Shown in pieces: positions 51,755 through 60,108 of a stretch of 64,000 nt of DNA (position 1 is the stretch's first letter; the number at the start of each line of letters is the position of its first letter). The notes under the pieces are model-generated. The model made no database searches and had not been told where the DNA came from. It saw nothing but the letters and a program-made list of their open reading frames with translations. The position numbers were made by a program, and so were the translations under genes. The DNA comes from Pseudomonas sp. p1(2021b) (GTDB taxonomy: Bacteria > Pseudomonadota > Gammaproteobacteria > Pseudomonadales > Pseudomonadaceae). The stretch covers positions 4,742,501-4,806,500 of the forward strand of contig NZ_CP083746.1 in the NCBI RefSeq assembly GCF_020151015.1, read 5' to 3'.

Positions 51755-53007
51755 TGCGTCGCGTCGTGGTTACCGGCATGGCCGGCATCACCGCCCTGGG
51801 CAATGACTGGGCCAGCATCGCTGCGCAGTTCGCCGCCAACCGCAGCGGGATCCGGCGCATGGACGAATGGGACCGTTTCGAGGAACTCAATACCCGCCTG
51901 GGCGGGCCCGTGGATAGCTTCCAGGTGCCCGCGCATTGGACCCGCAAGCAACTGCGCAGCATGGGCCGCGTGTCCCGCCTGGCGGTGGCGGCTGCCGAAC
52001 AGGCACTGCTCGACGCCGGGCTGCTCGACGACCCGAGCATCCGTGATGGCCGCATGGGAGTCGCCTGCGGCTCGTCGATCGGCAGCACCGAAGAGATCAA
52101 GGCCTTCGGCAACATGCTGCTCAATTCCAAGGCCGATGGCCTGAACGCCAACTCCTACGTACGCATGATGCCGCACACCACCGCGGCCAACATCAGCATC
52201 TTCTTCGGCCTCACCGGGCGCCTGATCCCTACGTCCAGTGCCTGCACCAGCGGCAGCCAGGGCATCGGCTATGCGTACGAGGCGATCAAGTACGGGCGCC
52301 TGCCGCTCATGCTCGCCGGCGGCGCCGAGGAACTGTGCCCCAGCGAGGCCATGGTCTTCGACGCGCTGTACGCCACCAGCCTGAAGAACGACACCCCATC
52401 CCTGACCCCACGGCCCTACGACAATGCACGGGATGGCCTGGTGGTGGGCGAAGGCGCCGGCATGCTGGTGCTCGAGGAGTTGCAGCACGCCCTGGCCCGG
52501 GGCGCTCGTATCCATGCCGAGATCGTCGGTTTCGGCAGCAACGCCGACGGCCAGCACATCACCCGCCCCGAACAGGCCACCATGCGCCGGGCCATGGAAC
52601 TGGCGCTGGAGGATGCAGGCCTTGGGCCCGAGGCCATCGGCTACGTCAACGGCCATGGCACCGCCACCGAGCAAGGCGACATCGCCGAGACGCTGGCCAC
52701 CCATGAGCTGTTCGGCCCGCGCATGCCCATCAGTTCGCAAAAGAGCTTCCTCGGGCATACCCTGGGGGCCTGCGGGGCGCTGGAGTCCTGGTTCAGCATC
52801 GAGATGATGAACCGCGACCAATACGTGCATACCCTGAACCTCGACCACATCGACCCCCGCTGCGGCGAGCTGGACTACCTGCGCGGCCGGTTCCGGGCCA
52901 TGCAGCATGAGCATGTGATGAACAACAACTTCGCCTTTGGCGGGGTGAATACCTCGCTGGTGTTTCGGCGCTGGTCGGCTGGGCGAGGTAGTGCTGTTCA
53001 CTTATAG
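51754..53007 (+). CDS. beta-ketoacyl-ACP synthase II-like (second ketosynthase)
   Basis: 417 residues from ATG at 51754. Cys164 in PTSSACTSGSQG, His301 in NGHGTATEQGD, His335 in KSFLGHTLGACGA: a full catalytic triad. ApeR-like second ketosynthase, possibly used for the first condensation with the aryl starter. Last gene of the cluster; a strong hairpin follows 18 bases after the stop. Confidence 0.93.
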   Translation: MRRVVVTGMAGITALGNDWASIAAQFAANRSGIRRMDEWDRFEELNTRLGGPVDSFQVPAHWTRKQLRSMGRVSRLAVAAAEQALLDAGLLDDPSIRDGRMGVACGSSIGSTEEIKAFGNMLLNSKADGLNANSYVRMMPHTTAANISIFFGLTGRLIPTSSACTSGSQGIGYAYEAIKYGRLPLMLAGGAEELCPSEAMVFDALYATSLKNDTPSLTPRPYDNARDGLVVGEGAGMLVLEELQHALARGARIHAEIVGFGSNADGQHITRPEQATMRRAMELALEDAGLGPEAIGYVNGHGTATEQGDIAETLATHELFGPRMPISSQKSFLGHTLGACGALESWFSIEMMNRDQYVHTLNLDHIDPRCGELDYLRGRFRAMQHEHVMNNNFAFGGVNTSLVFRRWSAGRGSAVHL

Positions 53008-53025
53008 CGCTGCGGTGCCTGTGAA

Positions 53026-53053
53026 ATCGAGCGCCGCCCGCGCGGCGCTCGAT
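53026..53053. terminator. hairpin after the aryl polyene cluster
   Basis: atcgagcgccgc (53026-53037) and gcggcgctcgat (53042-53053) form a 12-bp perfect stem with loop ccgc, flanked by gtgaa and cccacag. No T run follows, so it may be a repeat element acting as an mRNA end rather than a classical terminator. It lies between this cluster and the convergent lysR gene. Confidence 0.6.
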
Positions 53054-53093
53054 CCCACAGACACCGAAGCCGCCACGGCGAACGCCAGTGCCC

Positions 53094-53975
53094 CTACCGG
53101 GTCAACAACTCGGCGAACGCCCTGGCCATGGCCGAGCCTGCCGCCTGCCGCTGGACCAGCCACACCGCTGTCGTCGCGCCCTCGTCCAGCAGGGTCCGGT
53201 ACACCACGCCATCGATACGCATGCGCTGGAACGACGCCGGCAACACCGACACGCCCAACCCCGCCGACACCAGGCCGATGATGGTCATCGCCTCGCCCGC
53301 TTCCTGGGCGAAATGCGGGCTGAACCCGGCCTGGCGCGCCAGGCTCAGCAATTGTGCATGCAACCCGCTGCCGTAGCTGCGCGGGAAGAACACGAAGGGC
53401 TCGTTGGCCAGGGCCTGCATGTACACCCCCTGTTCGCTGCCCTGGGCCAAAGGGTGGGAGGCATGGATCACCGCCACCAGCGGCTCGCTGAACAGTTCGG
53501 TAGCCACCAGCCCTTCGGGCAACGCCATCGGGCGCATCAGGCCAACCTCGATGGTTTCGTCGAACACCGCGTCGGCCACGTCACGGCTGCTCATCTCGCG
53601 CAGGTTCAGGTGCACCGCGGGAAAGCGCTGGCGAAAGGCATGCAGCGCCTTGGGGATCCTCGAAGTGAACGGCGCCGAAGAGGTGAAGCCGATCTTCATC
53701 TCGCCCAGCTCACCCAACTGCGCACGCCGGGCAACGTCCGCAGCCTTTTCCACCTGGGCCAGGACTTGGCGCGCTTCGTCGAGAAACAGGCGCCCGGCCT
53801 CGCTCAACTCGACCCGACGGTTGGTGCGCTCGAACAGGCGCGCGCCCAGTTCCTGCTCCAGGGCCTGGATCTGCTGACTCAATGGCGGTTGTGAAATGCC
53901 CAGCTGCTGGGCAGCACGACCGAAGTGCAGTTCTTCAGCTACAGCGATGAAATACCGCAGATGACGCAATTCCAT
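53094..53975 (-). CDS. LysR-family transcriptional regulator
   Basis: 293 residues from ATG at 53975. N-terminal winged helix-turn-helix (1-60) with RHLRYFIAVAEELHFGRAA and PPLSQQIQALEQELGARLF, then a periplasmic-binding-protein-like effector domain. Closest in feel to the BenM/CatM/AlsR-type group. Divergent from the MFS exporter gene, which it probably regulates; effector unknown. Confidence 0.92.
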   Translation of the reverse strand: MELRHLRYFIAVAEELHFGRAAQQLGISQPPLSQQIQALEQELGARLFERTNRRVELSEAGRLFLDEARQVLAQVEKAADVARRAQLGELGEMKIGFTSSAPFTSRIPKALHAFRQRFPAVHLNLREMSSRDVADAVFDETIEVGLMRPMALPEGLVATELFSEPLVAVIHASHPLAQGSEQGVYMQALANEPFVFFPRSYGSGLHAQLLSLARQAGFSPHFAQEAGEAMTIIGLVSAGLGVSVLPASFQRMRIDGVVYRTLLDEGATTAVWLVQRQAAGSAMARAFAELLTR

Positions 53976-54018
53976 GATCGGCCCCAAACAAGTCGCAGAA
54001 CGTCTTAAACAGGTCGAA

Positions 54019-54040
54019 CAATATATTGGATGTATTCATT
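54019..54040. promoter_or_regulatory. possible LysR operator/promoter region
   Basis: Within the 122-base divergent gap, aata (54020-54023) and tatt (54033-54036) form a short inverted repeat in AT-rich sequence, compatible with a LysR T-N11-A type site. Weak evidence. Confidence 0.28.
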
Positions 54041-54097
54041 AGCCAGCTATATGATTTTTTGCAACGCAACACCGGCCCAGCGCCCGAGGTACTCTCC

Positions 54098-55360
54098 GTG
54101 AAATCCGTCGTCGCCCCGCTTTCCCTCGACCCCGAGCCTGCCACGCCTGCCCCGAACGACGCCTGGATCGAAAAAGGCACGCCCGCCTTCATGAAAACCG
54201 TGCTGGCGTTGTTCAGCGGTGGCTTTGCCACCTTCGCGCTGTTGTACTGCGTGCAGCCGATGATGCCGCTGCTGTCCCATGAGTTTTCCATCAACGCGGC
54301 ACAGAGCAGCCTGGTGCTCTCGGTGTCCACCGCCATGTTGGCTTTCGGTCTGCTGGTCACCGGGCCGATTTCCGACCGTATCGGCCGCAAGCCGGTCATG
54401 GTCTGCGCCTTGCTCTGCGCCGCCCTGGCAACCTTGGCCAGCGCGGTGATGCCGACCTGGGAGCTGGTACTGGCCACCCGGGCACTGGTGGGGCTGGCCT
54501 TGAGTGGCCTGGCCGCCGTGGCCATGACTTACCTGAGCGAAGAAATCCATCCACAGCACATCGGCCTGGCCATGGGCCTGTACATCGGTGGCAATGCCAT
54601 CGGTGGCATGAGCGGGCGCCTGATCAGCGGTGTGCTGATCGACTTCGTCAGCTGGCACACTGCGATGCTGGCCATCGGCGGCCTGGCCCTGGTGGCGGCG
54701 TTGGTGTTCTGGAAGGTGCTGCCCGAATCCCGCAATTTCCGTCCCCAGCCCATGAACCCTCGCAGCCTGCTGGACGGCTTCGCCATGCATTTTCGTGATG
54801 CCGGCCTGCCCTGGCTGTTCCTCGAGGCCTTCCTGCTGATGGGCGCCTTCGTCACCTTGTTCAACTACATCGGCTATCGCCTGCTGGCAGGGCCCTACCA
54901 CATGAACCAAGCCTTGGTGGGCCTGCTATCGGTGGTGTACCTATCGGGCATCTACAGCTCCGCCCAGGTGGGCGCGCTGGCGGACAAACTGGGCCGGCGC
55001 AAGGTGTTCTGGGCGAGCATCCTGGTGATGGCCGGCGGCTTGTTGCTGACCTTGGCCAACCCGCTCACGGTGGTGATTCTGGGCATGCTGGTATTCACCT
55101 TCGGCTTCTTCGGCGCACACTCGGTGGCCAGCAGCTGGATCGGCCGCCGAGCGTTGAAGGCCAAGGGGCAGGCATCGTCGCTGTACCTGTTCTGCTATTA
55201 CGCAGGTTCCAGCGTGGCCGGGACGGCGGGCGGAGTGTTCTGGCACCAGGCCGGGTGGAACGGCATCGGGCTGTTCATCGGCAGCCTGCTGGCGGTGGCG
55301 TTGCTAGTGGCGTTGCACCTGAGCAGGTTGCCGCCGAAGTCTTCCACACCATCGATGTAG
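54098..55360 (+). CDS. MFS transporter (YnfM/arabinose-efflux-like)
   Basis: 420 residues from GTG at 54098 with GAGGT seven bases upstream; a longer frame from 54026 would put 24 unlikely residues in front and run into the divergent promoter area. About 12 membrane helices with the MFS motif GPISDRIGRKPVM after helix 2 and GALADKLGRRK after helix 8. Likely drug or metabolite exporter controlled by the neighbouring LysR. It ends at a REP shared with the convergent OB-fold gene. Confidence 0.9.
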   Translation: MKSVVAPLSLDPEPATPAPNDAWIEKGTPAFMKTVLALFSGGFATFALLYCVQPMMPLLSHEFSINAAQSSLVLSVSTAMLAFGLLVTGPISDRIGRKPVMVCALLCAALATLASAVMPTWELVLATRALVGLALSGLAAVAMTYLSEEIHPQHIGLAMGLYIGGNAIGGMSGRLISGVLIDFVSWHTAMLAIGGLALVAALVFWKVLPESRNFRPQPMNPRSLLDGFAMHFRDAGLPWLFLEAFLLMGAFVTLFNYIGYRLLAGPYHMNQALVGLLSVVYLSGIYSSAQVGALADKLGRRKVFWASILVMAGGLLLTLANPLTVVILGMLVFTFGFFGAHSVASSWIGRRALKAKGQASSLYLFCYYAGSSVAGTAGGVFWHQAGWNGIGLFIGSLLAVALLVALHLSRLPPKSSTPSM

Positions 55361-55399
55361 GAGCGGCCTTGTGCCGCGAAAGGGCCGCAAAGCGGCCCC
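55357..55399. repeat. single REP between convergent genes
   Basis: gtaggagcggccttgtgccg followed by cgaaagggccgcaaagcggc: one REP unit in the 56-base gap between the MFS gene and the OB-fold gene. Confidence 0.75.
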
Positions 55400-55416
55400 A
55401 GGGTTGCGCCGTTTCG

Positions 55417-55764
55417 TCAGTTGACGATCTCGACGATGTCCACATCCACTTCACGGCTCATCAGGTGCTTCTCCACCTCGCCGGTGAGCTTGACCTTGGT
55501 CTTGTCGTTGAACGGCGTCTGCGGCAGGTCTTCGTCATCGATCTCGACGGTGATGGTGCCAGTGTTGTCCTTGAACTCGTACTTGTCGTCGTTGTTGATC
55601 TTCTTGGTCACGTAGCCTTGCAGCACCACCGGGGTGTCGTCGGCGGCATCGTTGGCGGCGGCGACGGTGGTCACCGACTGGGCGCCGGGGCCGGTGTAGC
55701 CGGCTGCCAGGGCGGCAGTGCTGAACAATGGGGCGAGGATCAGAGCGAGGTAACGAGCTTTCAT
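55417..55764 (-). CDS. secreted OB-fold stress protein (YgiW/YdeI, BOF family)
   Basis: 115 residues. Signal peptide (about 1-20, ALAAGY). The mature part matches the bacterial OB-fold family: VVLQGYVTKKINNDDKYEFKDNTGTITVEIDDEDL (in two parts) and EVEKHLMSREVDVDIVEI. Periplasmic; YgiW/YdeI members have been tied to peroxide, cadmium, acid or cationic-peptide tolerance. Monocistronic by position. Confidence 0.92.
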   Translation of the reverse strand: MKARYLALILAPLFSTAALAAGYTGPGAQSVTTVAAANDAADDTPVVLQGYVTKKINNDDKYEFKDNTGTITVEIDDEDLPQTPFNDKTKVKLTGEVEKHLMSREVDVDIVEIVN

Positions 55765-55835
55765 GGTGTCAGGTCCTGTTGGGGTTTCGATGGGAACAGC
55801 CTACCGAAGCTGGCTGAAGCGAAGCTTAATCAGCC

Positions 55836-56306
55836 TCATGCCTCGTCCAGTTCCAGACTGACCCTGGCCTGGAGCTGGTCGTCCATGACCTGCAATTGCA
55901 TGTCCCGTACCCGGCCGCCTTCACGCTCAAGCGCATGCAGCCATGCAAACATCACGGCCGGCGAGCCTTCGAAGCTGACATCGACCTGCTGGGCCCTGGC
56001 CTCAAGGCCGATGATGCGCACGCCCGCCGCCTGGGCCCGCTCGCTCAGCCTGGCCGGTGTCAACACCTGGACGGCCTCCTGCTTCCGGGCGGGCCCAGCC
56101 GATACCCGCTGCAGATGGGCGGCCAGCGCCTGTTCTCGGGCCAGCGCCTGTTCAGCCTGCTGCAGACGTGCCTGGCCTGGTACCCAAGCCAGCTGCCACA
56201 ACGCAACCAAGGCCAACGCCCATAGGGCGATGGCGATCGTCATCCGTCGCTCGCCCGGTATCTGTCGCCATTGGCGCACCAAGGCATGTTCGCGCCATTG
56301 CATCAT
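55836..56306 (-). CDS. gspM: type II secretion system protein M
   Basis: 156 residues from ATG at 56306. A single membrane helix (about 24-42, MTIAIALWALALVALWQLA) followed by a coiled segment and a small periplasmic ferredoxin-like domain, as in GspM/XcpZ, which pairs with GspL in the inner-membrane platform. Start shares bases with the gspL stop (ATGATG). Last gene of the operon in this direction. Confidence 0.85.
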   Translation of the reverse strand: MMQWREHALVRQWRQIPGERRMTIAIALWALALVALWQLAWVPGQARLQQAEQALAREQALAAHLQRVSAGPARKQEAVQVLTPARLSERAQAAGVRIIGLEARAQQVDVSFEGSPAVMFAWLHALEREGGRVRDMQLQVMDDQLQARVSLELDEA

Positions 56307-57412
56307 CGTGCTGCCCTCCAGGTCAGCGTGGCCCGCACACCCTGTTCGTCCTGGCGGGCCTGATCCATCGATACCGCCGGAACGCGTTGGCGAAGGCGCT
56401 CGAGGTCGTCGAACCCTTGCGCCAGCACCTCCACGCGCCAGCCTTCGGCGGCGCTCAGCGTCGCCTGGGTAACGGTTACGTTTCCGGTTTCGACCAACTG
56501 CTCGCCGAGCGACGCCAGCCCTTCGATAGCCGTTGTCGGTTGCGGGCGGTATTCGAGTGCCCGTATCTGGCTGGCGAGATCCGCGCTGAGAGGCTGTTCG
56601 GGCGCCCAACGTTGAAAGGCCTGGCGGCTTTCCGCCTGCAGCTGTGCCGTACGCTGCAGCAGCCAGCCGGCGCGCAGGTAATCGGCCACGCACACCATCG
56701 CGAACGCCATCACCCCCCCAACCGCCAGGGCACGCCAGGGCGCGCTCGCACGGCGCCGTCGATAGGCGCCCTGGAGCAGGTCGATGGCCTGCCCGCGGCC
56801 TTGCCTGAGCGTGTCGAAGGCACAGGGGATCGATTGGGTACGCCGGGCAAGCCCTGCAGGCTGCGTTTCGGCCAGCCACGCCATGGCCGGCAGCTTTTGC
56901 GCCAGCACCTCGGCGACCTGGGGGGCGGCAGCCAACCGTGGCACCCCGGTACCGCCAATCAACCAACGCCCCTCGACCCACAACGCGCACGCGGGTTCGC
57001 CACACAGCAGGTCAGCATCGACATGCAGGGCAAGCGGCTCGATACCCTGTGCCTGCAGCAGGGCCAGCAGGCTGTCCATGGCCTCTCGGTCAATCACAAG
57101 CCCCCGACGGAGCCCCTGCTCGTTCGCTGGGCCGAAGGCCAGGTGCACGCTCTCCAGCGGTGCTGCCAGTTGGTCCTCGGCGGCGAAGGCCAAGGTATCG
57201 GGCTTGGGCCGCCGGCCTGGCAGCGGGCCGACTTCGCAGCTGCCGACCATTTCCATCGGCACCACCACCACGGCCGCGCCACTCAGGATCGACGCCACTT
57301 CACCCATGCAGGAGCGGTGCAGCTCACCAGCGGCCGTTCGCACCCACACGGGCCACTGCGTATCGATCGCCCCTGTTCCCGCGGGCAGCAGGTACAACCA
57401 ATTGTCACTCAT
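56303..57412 (-). CDS. gspL: type II secretion system protein L
   Basis: 369 residues from ATG at 57412. Cytosolic actin-like domain (about 1-220), one membrane helix (about 247-262, RALAVGGVMAFAMVCVAD) and a periplasmic domain. Links GspE ATPase to the membrane through its cytosolic part. The start overlaps the gspK stop by 8 bases. Confidence 0.9.
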   Translation of the reverse strand: MSDNWLYLLPAGTGAIDTQWPVWVRTAAGELHRSCMGEVASILSGAAVVVVPMEMVGSCEVGPLPGRRPKPDTLAFAAEDQLAAPLESVHLAFGPANEQGLRRGLVIDREAMDSLLALLQAQGIEPLALHVDADLLCGEPACALWVEGRWLIGGTGVPRLAAAPQVAEVLAQKLPAMAWLAETQPAGLARRTQSIPCAFDTLRQGRGQAIDLLQGAYRRRRASAPWRALAVGGVMAFAMVCVADYLRAGWLLQRTAQLQAESRQAFQRWAPEQPLSADLASQIRALEYRPQPTTAIEGLASLGEQLVETGNVTVTQATLSAAEGWRVEVLAQGFDDLERLRQRVPAVSMDQARQDEQGVRATLTWRAAR

Positions 57413-58262
57413 CCGGCATTTGCTCCCGCACTGCAGAAAATACACGTCGCACCACCCGAACCCGGTGCGTGTTCAGATCGATTTCCAGGTCGCTGTACAG
57501 GTACATCCGCCTGCCACCGAGCTCCACCTGCACCTCGAGTCGAAACCACTGGCTGCTCACCGTCAGCCCACGGCTGGTGATGCCAAGGCCATCCACCTGT
57601 GGCAGGGCCAGGAACTGGTCGACCCGGGTGAAGCCTTCCTCGGGCCGTTCAGCCACCAACTGATGGGCAACCGCCGGCGACAGCCCCTCCAGCGCAGCCA
57701 AGACCTGTGCCGGGGCGGTATTGATGTTGAGCCGGGCCTCCTTGGGCAACGCAACGACCCAGGGTTTCAGGCGGTCCATCACCTCGGCGGACACACCCGG
57801 CAACGCGCGTAGCTGGGTGATGTCGAGCAGCGGCTGCCCCATCAGGCTGTCCAGCACAGGAGGTTCGACCTGCAACCAATGGCAAAGGCGTTCCCAGCGT
57901 TCGAGCAATATCGGGTCAGGCGTCTTGAGTGCCAGCAATGCACCCAGGTTGTATCGCGCCGAGAGGTCCGACACCTGCGTGCGTACCCGCCCCTCACCCA
58001 GGGCGAACGCCTGGGGCCGGGCCCAAGGCTGACCGCCATGGGTCACCTGCACCACCTCGGCCACCCCCTGGCGCAACTGCGCCAGGACCTTGCGCTCCGC
58101 GCCATGGGCCAGCTGCAACAAACGTGTAGCGTCGACTTGCTGGGTGACACCACCCAGCAGCAGTCGGTGGCTGCGCAACATGCCGGCGACCAGCAACGAC
58201 AACAGCGCCATGATCAGCAGCACCGTGACCAGCGCCAGCCCCTTTTGCCGCTGCCGGTTCAT
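57405..58262 (-). CDS. gspK: type II secretion minor pseudopilin K
   Basis: 285 residues from ATG at 58262. Prepilin leader MNRQRQKG then LALVTVLLIMALLSLL; position 5 after the cut is Thr, not Glu, as is typical of GspK, the tip pseudopilin. The large alpha domain with helix-hairpin-helix-like LRALPGVSAEVMDRLKPWV is present. ATGA overlap with gspJ. Confidence 0.92.
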   Translation of the reverse strand: MNRQRQKGLALVTVLLIMALLSLLVAGMLRSHRLLLGGVTQQVDATRLLQLAHGAERKVLAQLRQGVAEVVQVTHGGQPWARPQAFALGEGRVRTQVSDLSARYNLGALLALKTPDPILLERWERLCHWLQVEPPVLDSLMGQPLLDITQLRALPGVSAEVMDRLKPWVVALPKEARLNINTAPAQVLAALEGLSPAVAHQLVAERPEEGFTRVDQFLALPQVDGLGITSRGLTVSSQWFRLEVQVELGGRRMYLYSDLEIDLNTHRVRVVRRVFSAVREQMPDE

Positions 58263-58852
58263 TGGCTGGCCCCCGCCAGGGGCAGCACACGTCGCACTTG
58301 CCCGAAACGCTGCGTCGACAAAATGATTTCCAATGCTTGCGGCGGTGTCGGCCTGCGCTGCGCGAAGGGCCATTGCGCCTGCCAGCCGACCCCGGGCACA
58401 TACACGCGCCAGCGCAGCTCGACGATACCGTCGAGCAGACGCTGGGGAAGACCTAGGCCTTGCTCCAAGGTATTGCGCCGCCGCCAGAGCACACCATCCT
58501 CCAACCAGTAATCGACCAGCCTCACGTCGCTGCGTGGCAAGGGTTGGCTGTCCTGGGTGCCGGCGAGCAACCAGCCCATACGCTGCTGCTCCAGCGTGAG
58601 GCCATAGCCGCTCTTGTTCAGGCTCCCAGGCAGGTACGCTTGCAGTGCATCCCGTTGCACCAGGCTCATTGCCCGACCCAACGCGCGCACGGCTTCGGCC
58701 TGGTCCTGGCGCTTGGCATCGGCACGCACCAGCACATCGAGCAGACGCCCGGTGCCGACCGCCAACAGCGCGAAGATGGCGATGGCCAACAGCAATTCGA
58801 TCAGGGTGAAACCCTGCTGGCGGTGCACCTTGCCCGCTTCATTCGGCAGCAT
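58259..58852 (-). CDS. gspJ: type II secretion minor pseudopilin J
   Basis: 197 residues from ATG at 58852. Prepilin leader ending QQG, mature FTLIELLLAIAIFALLAV with Glu5, then a beta-rich globular domain of GspJ type (GIVELRWRVYVPGVGWQ). Forms the I-J-K tip complex. Overlaps gspI by 14 bases. Confidence 0.93.
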   Translation of the reverse strand: MLPNEAGKVHRQQGFTLIELLLAIAIFALLAVGTGRLLDVLVRADAKRQDQAEAVRALGRAMSLVQRDALQAYLPGSLNKSGYGLTLEQQRMGWLLAGTQDSQPLPRSDVRLVDYWLEDGVLWRRRNTLEQGLGLPQRLLDGIVELRWRVYVPGVGWQAQWPFAQRRPTPPQALEIILSTQRFGQVRRVLPLAGASQ

Positions 58853-59231
58853 CGGCGCCCTCCATCCACCCGCTGGCCTGGTGCAGCACCTGGCCATCCG
58901 CGGTGAGACCCACACGCACATGGACTTCCACCAGGCCATGCCCCGCCAGGCGGCGACGGGTCTCGACCAGCGTCCAGCGGCGTCGGTCGTAGGTCACCGC
59001 CAGCGTGCGCTGCCCAGCCGGCTGCGTCGGCTGTAAGCGCAGCTCGGTCAGGTGGTTATCGGCGATCCAGCTGGCGAACAGGCGGTCCTGCAAACCCTGC
59101 GACTGCATCAGCACATGCCGGGTAGCGGTGCTCACGGCCACCGCCAGGACGGCGAAGATCGCCAGCGCCACCAGGACTTCCAGCAAGGTGAATCCGCGCT
59201 CACGGCGCGAGCGTGGGGTCATTGAGTCCAT
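58839..59231 (-). CDS. gspI: type II secretion minor pseudopilin I
   Basis: 130 residues from ATG at 59231 (GAGGG nine bases upstream); a second ATG at 59222 would give 127. Prepilin leader ending RERG, mature FTLLEVLVALAIFAVLAVAV with Glu5, and the short C-terminal GspI domain (SWIADNHLTELRL). Initiates pseudopilus assembly with GspJ and GspK. Confidence 0.92.
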   Translation of the reverse strand: MDSMTPRSRRERGFTLLEVLVALAIFAVLAVAVSTATRHVLMQSQGLQDRLFASWIADNHLTELRLQPTQPAGQRTLAVTYDRRRWTLVETRRRLAGHGLVEVHVRVGLTADGQVLHQASGWMEGADAAE

Positions 59232-59664
59232 CGCTCGATACCCTCGCCAGGCGTCTGTCCATCGCCATGAAATACAACCCAAACGGCGTGTGCTCGTCAT
59301 TGCTGGAAATCACCAGTTGCGGGGCGTCGCCGCGTACGGGGATCGATACCGGCCCGCCATCGATCGTCAGGCGCAGCGCCAGCTCGATCGCCTGGCGCTG
59401 GCCCGCAGCTTCCCACCCTTGCCCGGCTGCCCTGAGCACTTGGTAGCCCTGGGGATCGACGCGAATACCCAAGGTGCGCCCCTCCAGCACCGCCTGTTGC
59501 CGCGCATGCTGCAGCACCTGCAGGAAAAGGCTGGCTTCCTGGCTGGCCACTCGCTGGGGGTCACGCCCGAACCTCAACCCGGCCATCCCCATGACGATCC
59601 CCAGCAGTGCGATGACCACCAGCAGTTCCAACAGGGTAAAGCCCTGGGCGCGGCGCCGTTTCAT
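59200..59664 (-). CDS. gspH: type II secretion minor pseudopilin H
   Basis: 154 residues. Leader MKRRRAQG, mature FTLLELLVVIALLGIVMGMA with Glu5; the C-terminal part is a small beta domain. Links the tip complex to the GspG shaft. Overlaps gspG by 4 bases (ATGA). Confidence 0.93.
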   Translation of the reverse strand: MKRRRAQGFTLLELLVVIALLGIVMGMAGLRFGRDPQRVASQEASLFLQVLQHARQQAVLEGRTLGIRVDPQGYQVLRAAGQGWEAAGQRQAIELALRLTIDGGPVSIPVRGDAPQLVISSNDEHTPFGLYFMAMDRRLARVSSDGLNDPTLAP

Positions 59665-60107
59665 TCAGACCAGTTACCGATTTCGGCATCCATGCCCTCA
59701 CCGCCTGGCTGGCCATCGGCCCCCAGGGAGTACAGGTCATAGCCTTGGTTCGAGCGTGTACCGGGGCTCATGTACTGATAAGGCGAGCCCCACGGGTCGG
59801 TAGGCGTGCTCTTGAGGTAGCCCTGGGCATTCCACTGACGCGGCAACGGCGCCACGGTGGGACGTTTGACCAGGGCGTCGAGGCCCTGGGCAGTGCTTGG
59901 GTAGCGGCCGTTGTCCAGCCGGTAGATTTCCAGGGCGGTGGAAATCGACTGGATGTCGGTACGGGCCGCGGTGAGCTTGGCGTGGTCCGGACGGCTCATC
60001 ACGTTGGGCAGCACCAGCGCGCCCAGCACGCCAAGGATGATGACCACCACCATGATTTCGATAAGGGTGAAGCCGCGTTGTGCACGGCGCGCGGAACGAA
60101 TGGACAT
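59661..60107 (-). CDS. gspG: type II secretion major pseudopilin G
   Basis: 148 residues. Leader MSIRSARRAQRG, mature FTLIEIMVVVIILGVLGALV with Glu5; the calcium-site C-terminus WGSPYQYMSPG and GADGQPGGEG identify GspG, the pseudopilus shaft subunit. Starts one base after the gspF stop. Confidence 0.96.
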   Translation of the reverse strand: MSIRSARRAQRGFTLIEIMVVVIILGVLGALVLPNVMSRPDHAKLTAARTDIQSISTALEIYRLDNGRYPSTAQGLDALVKRPTVAPLPRQWNAQGYLKSTPTDPWGSPYQYMSPGTRSNQGYDLYSLGADGQPGGEGMDAEIGNWSE

Positions 60108-60108
60108 A

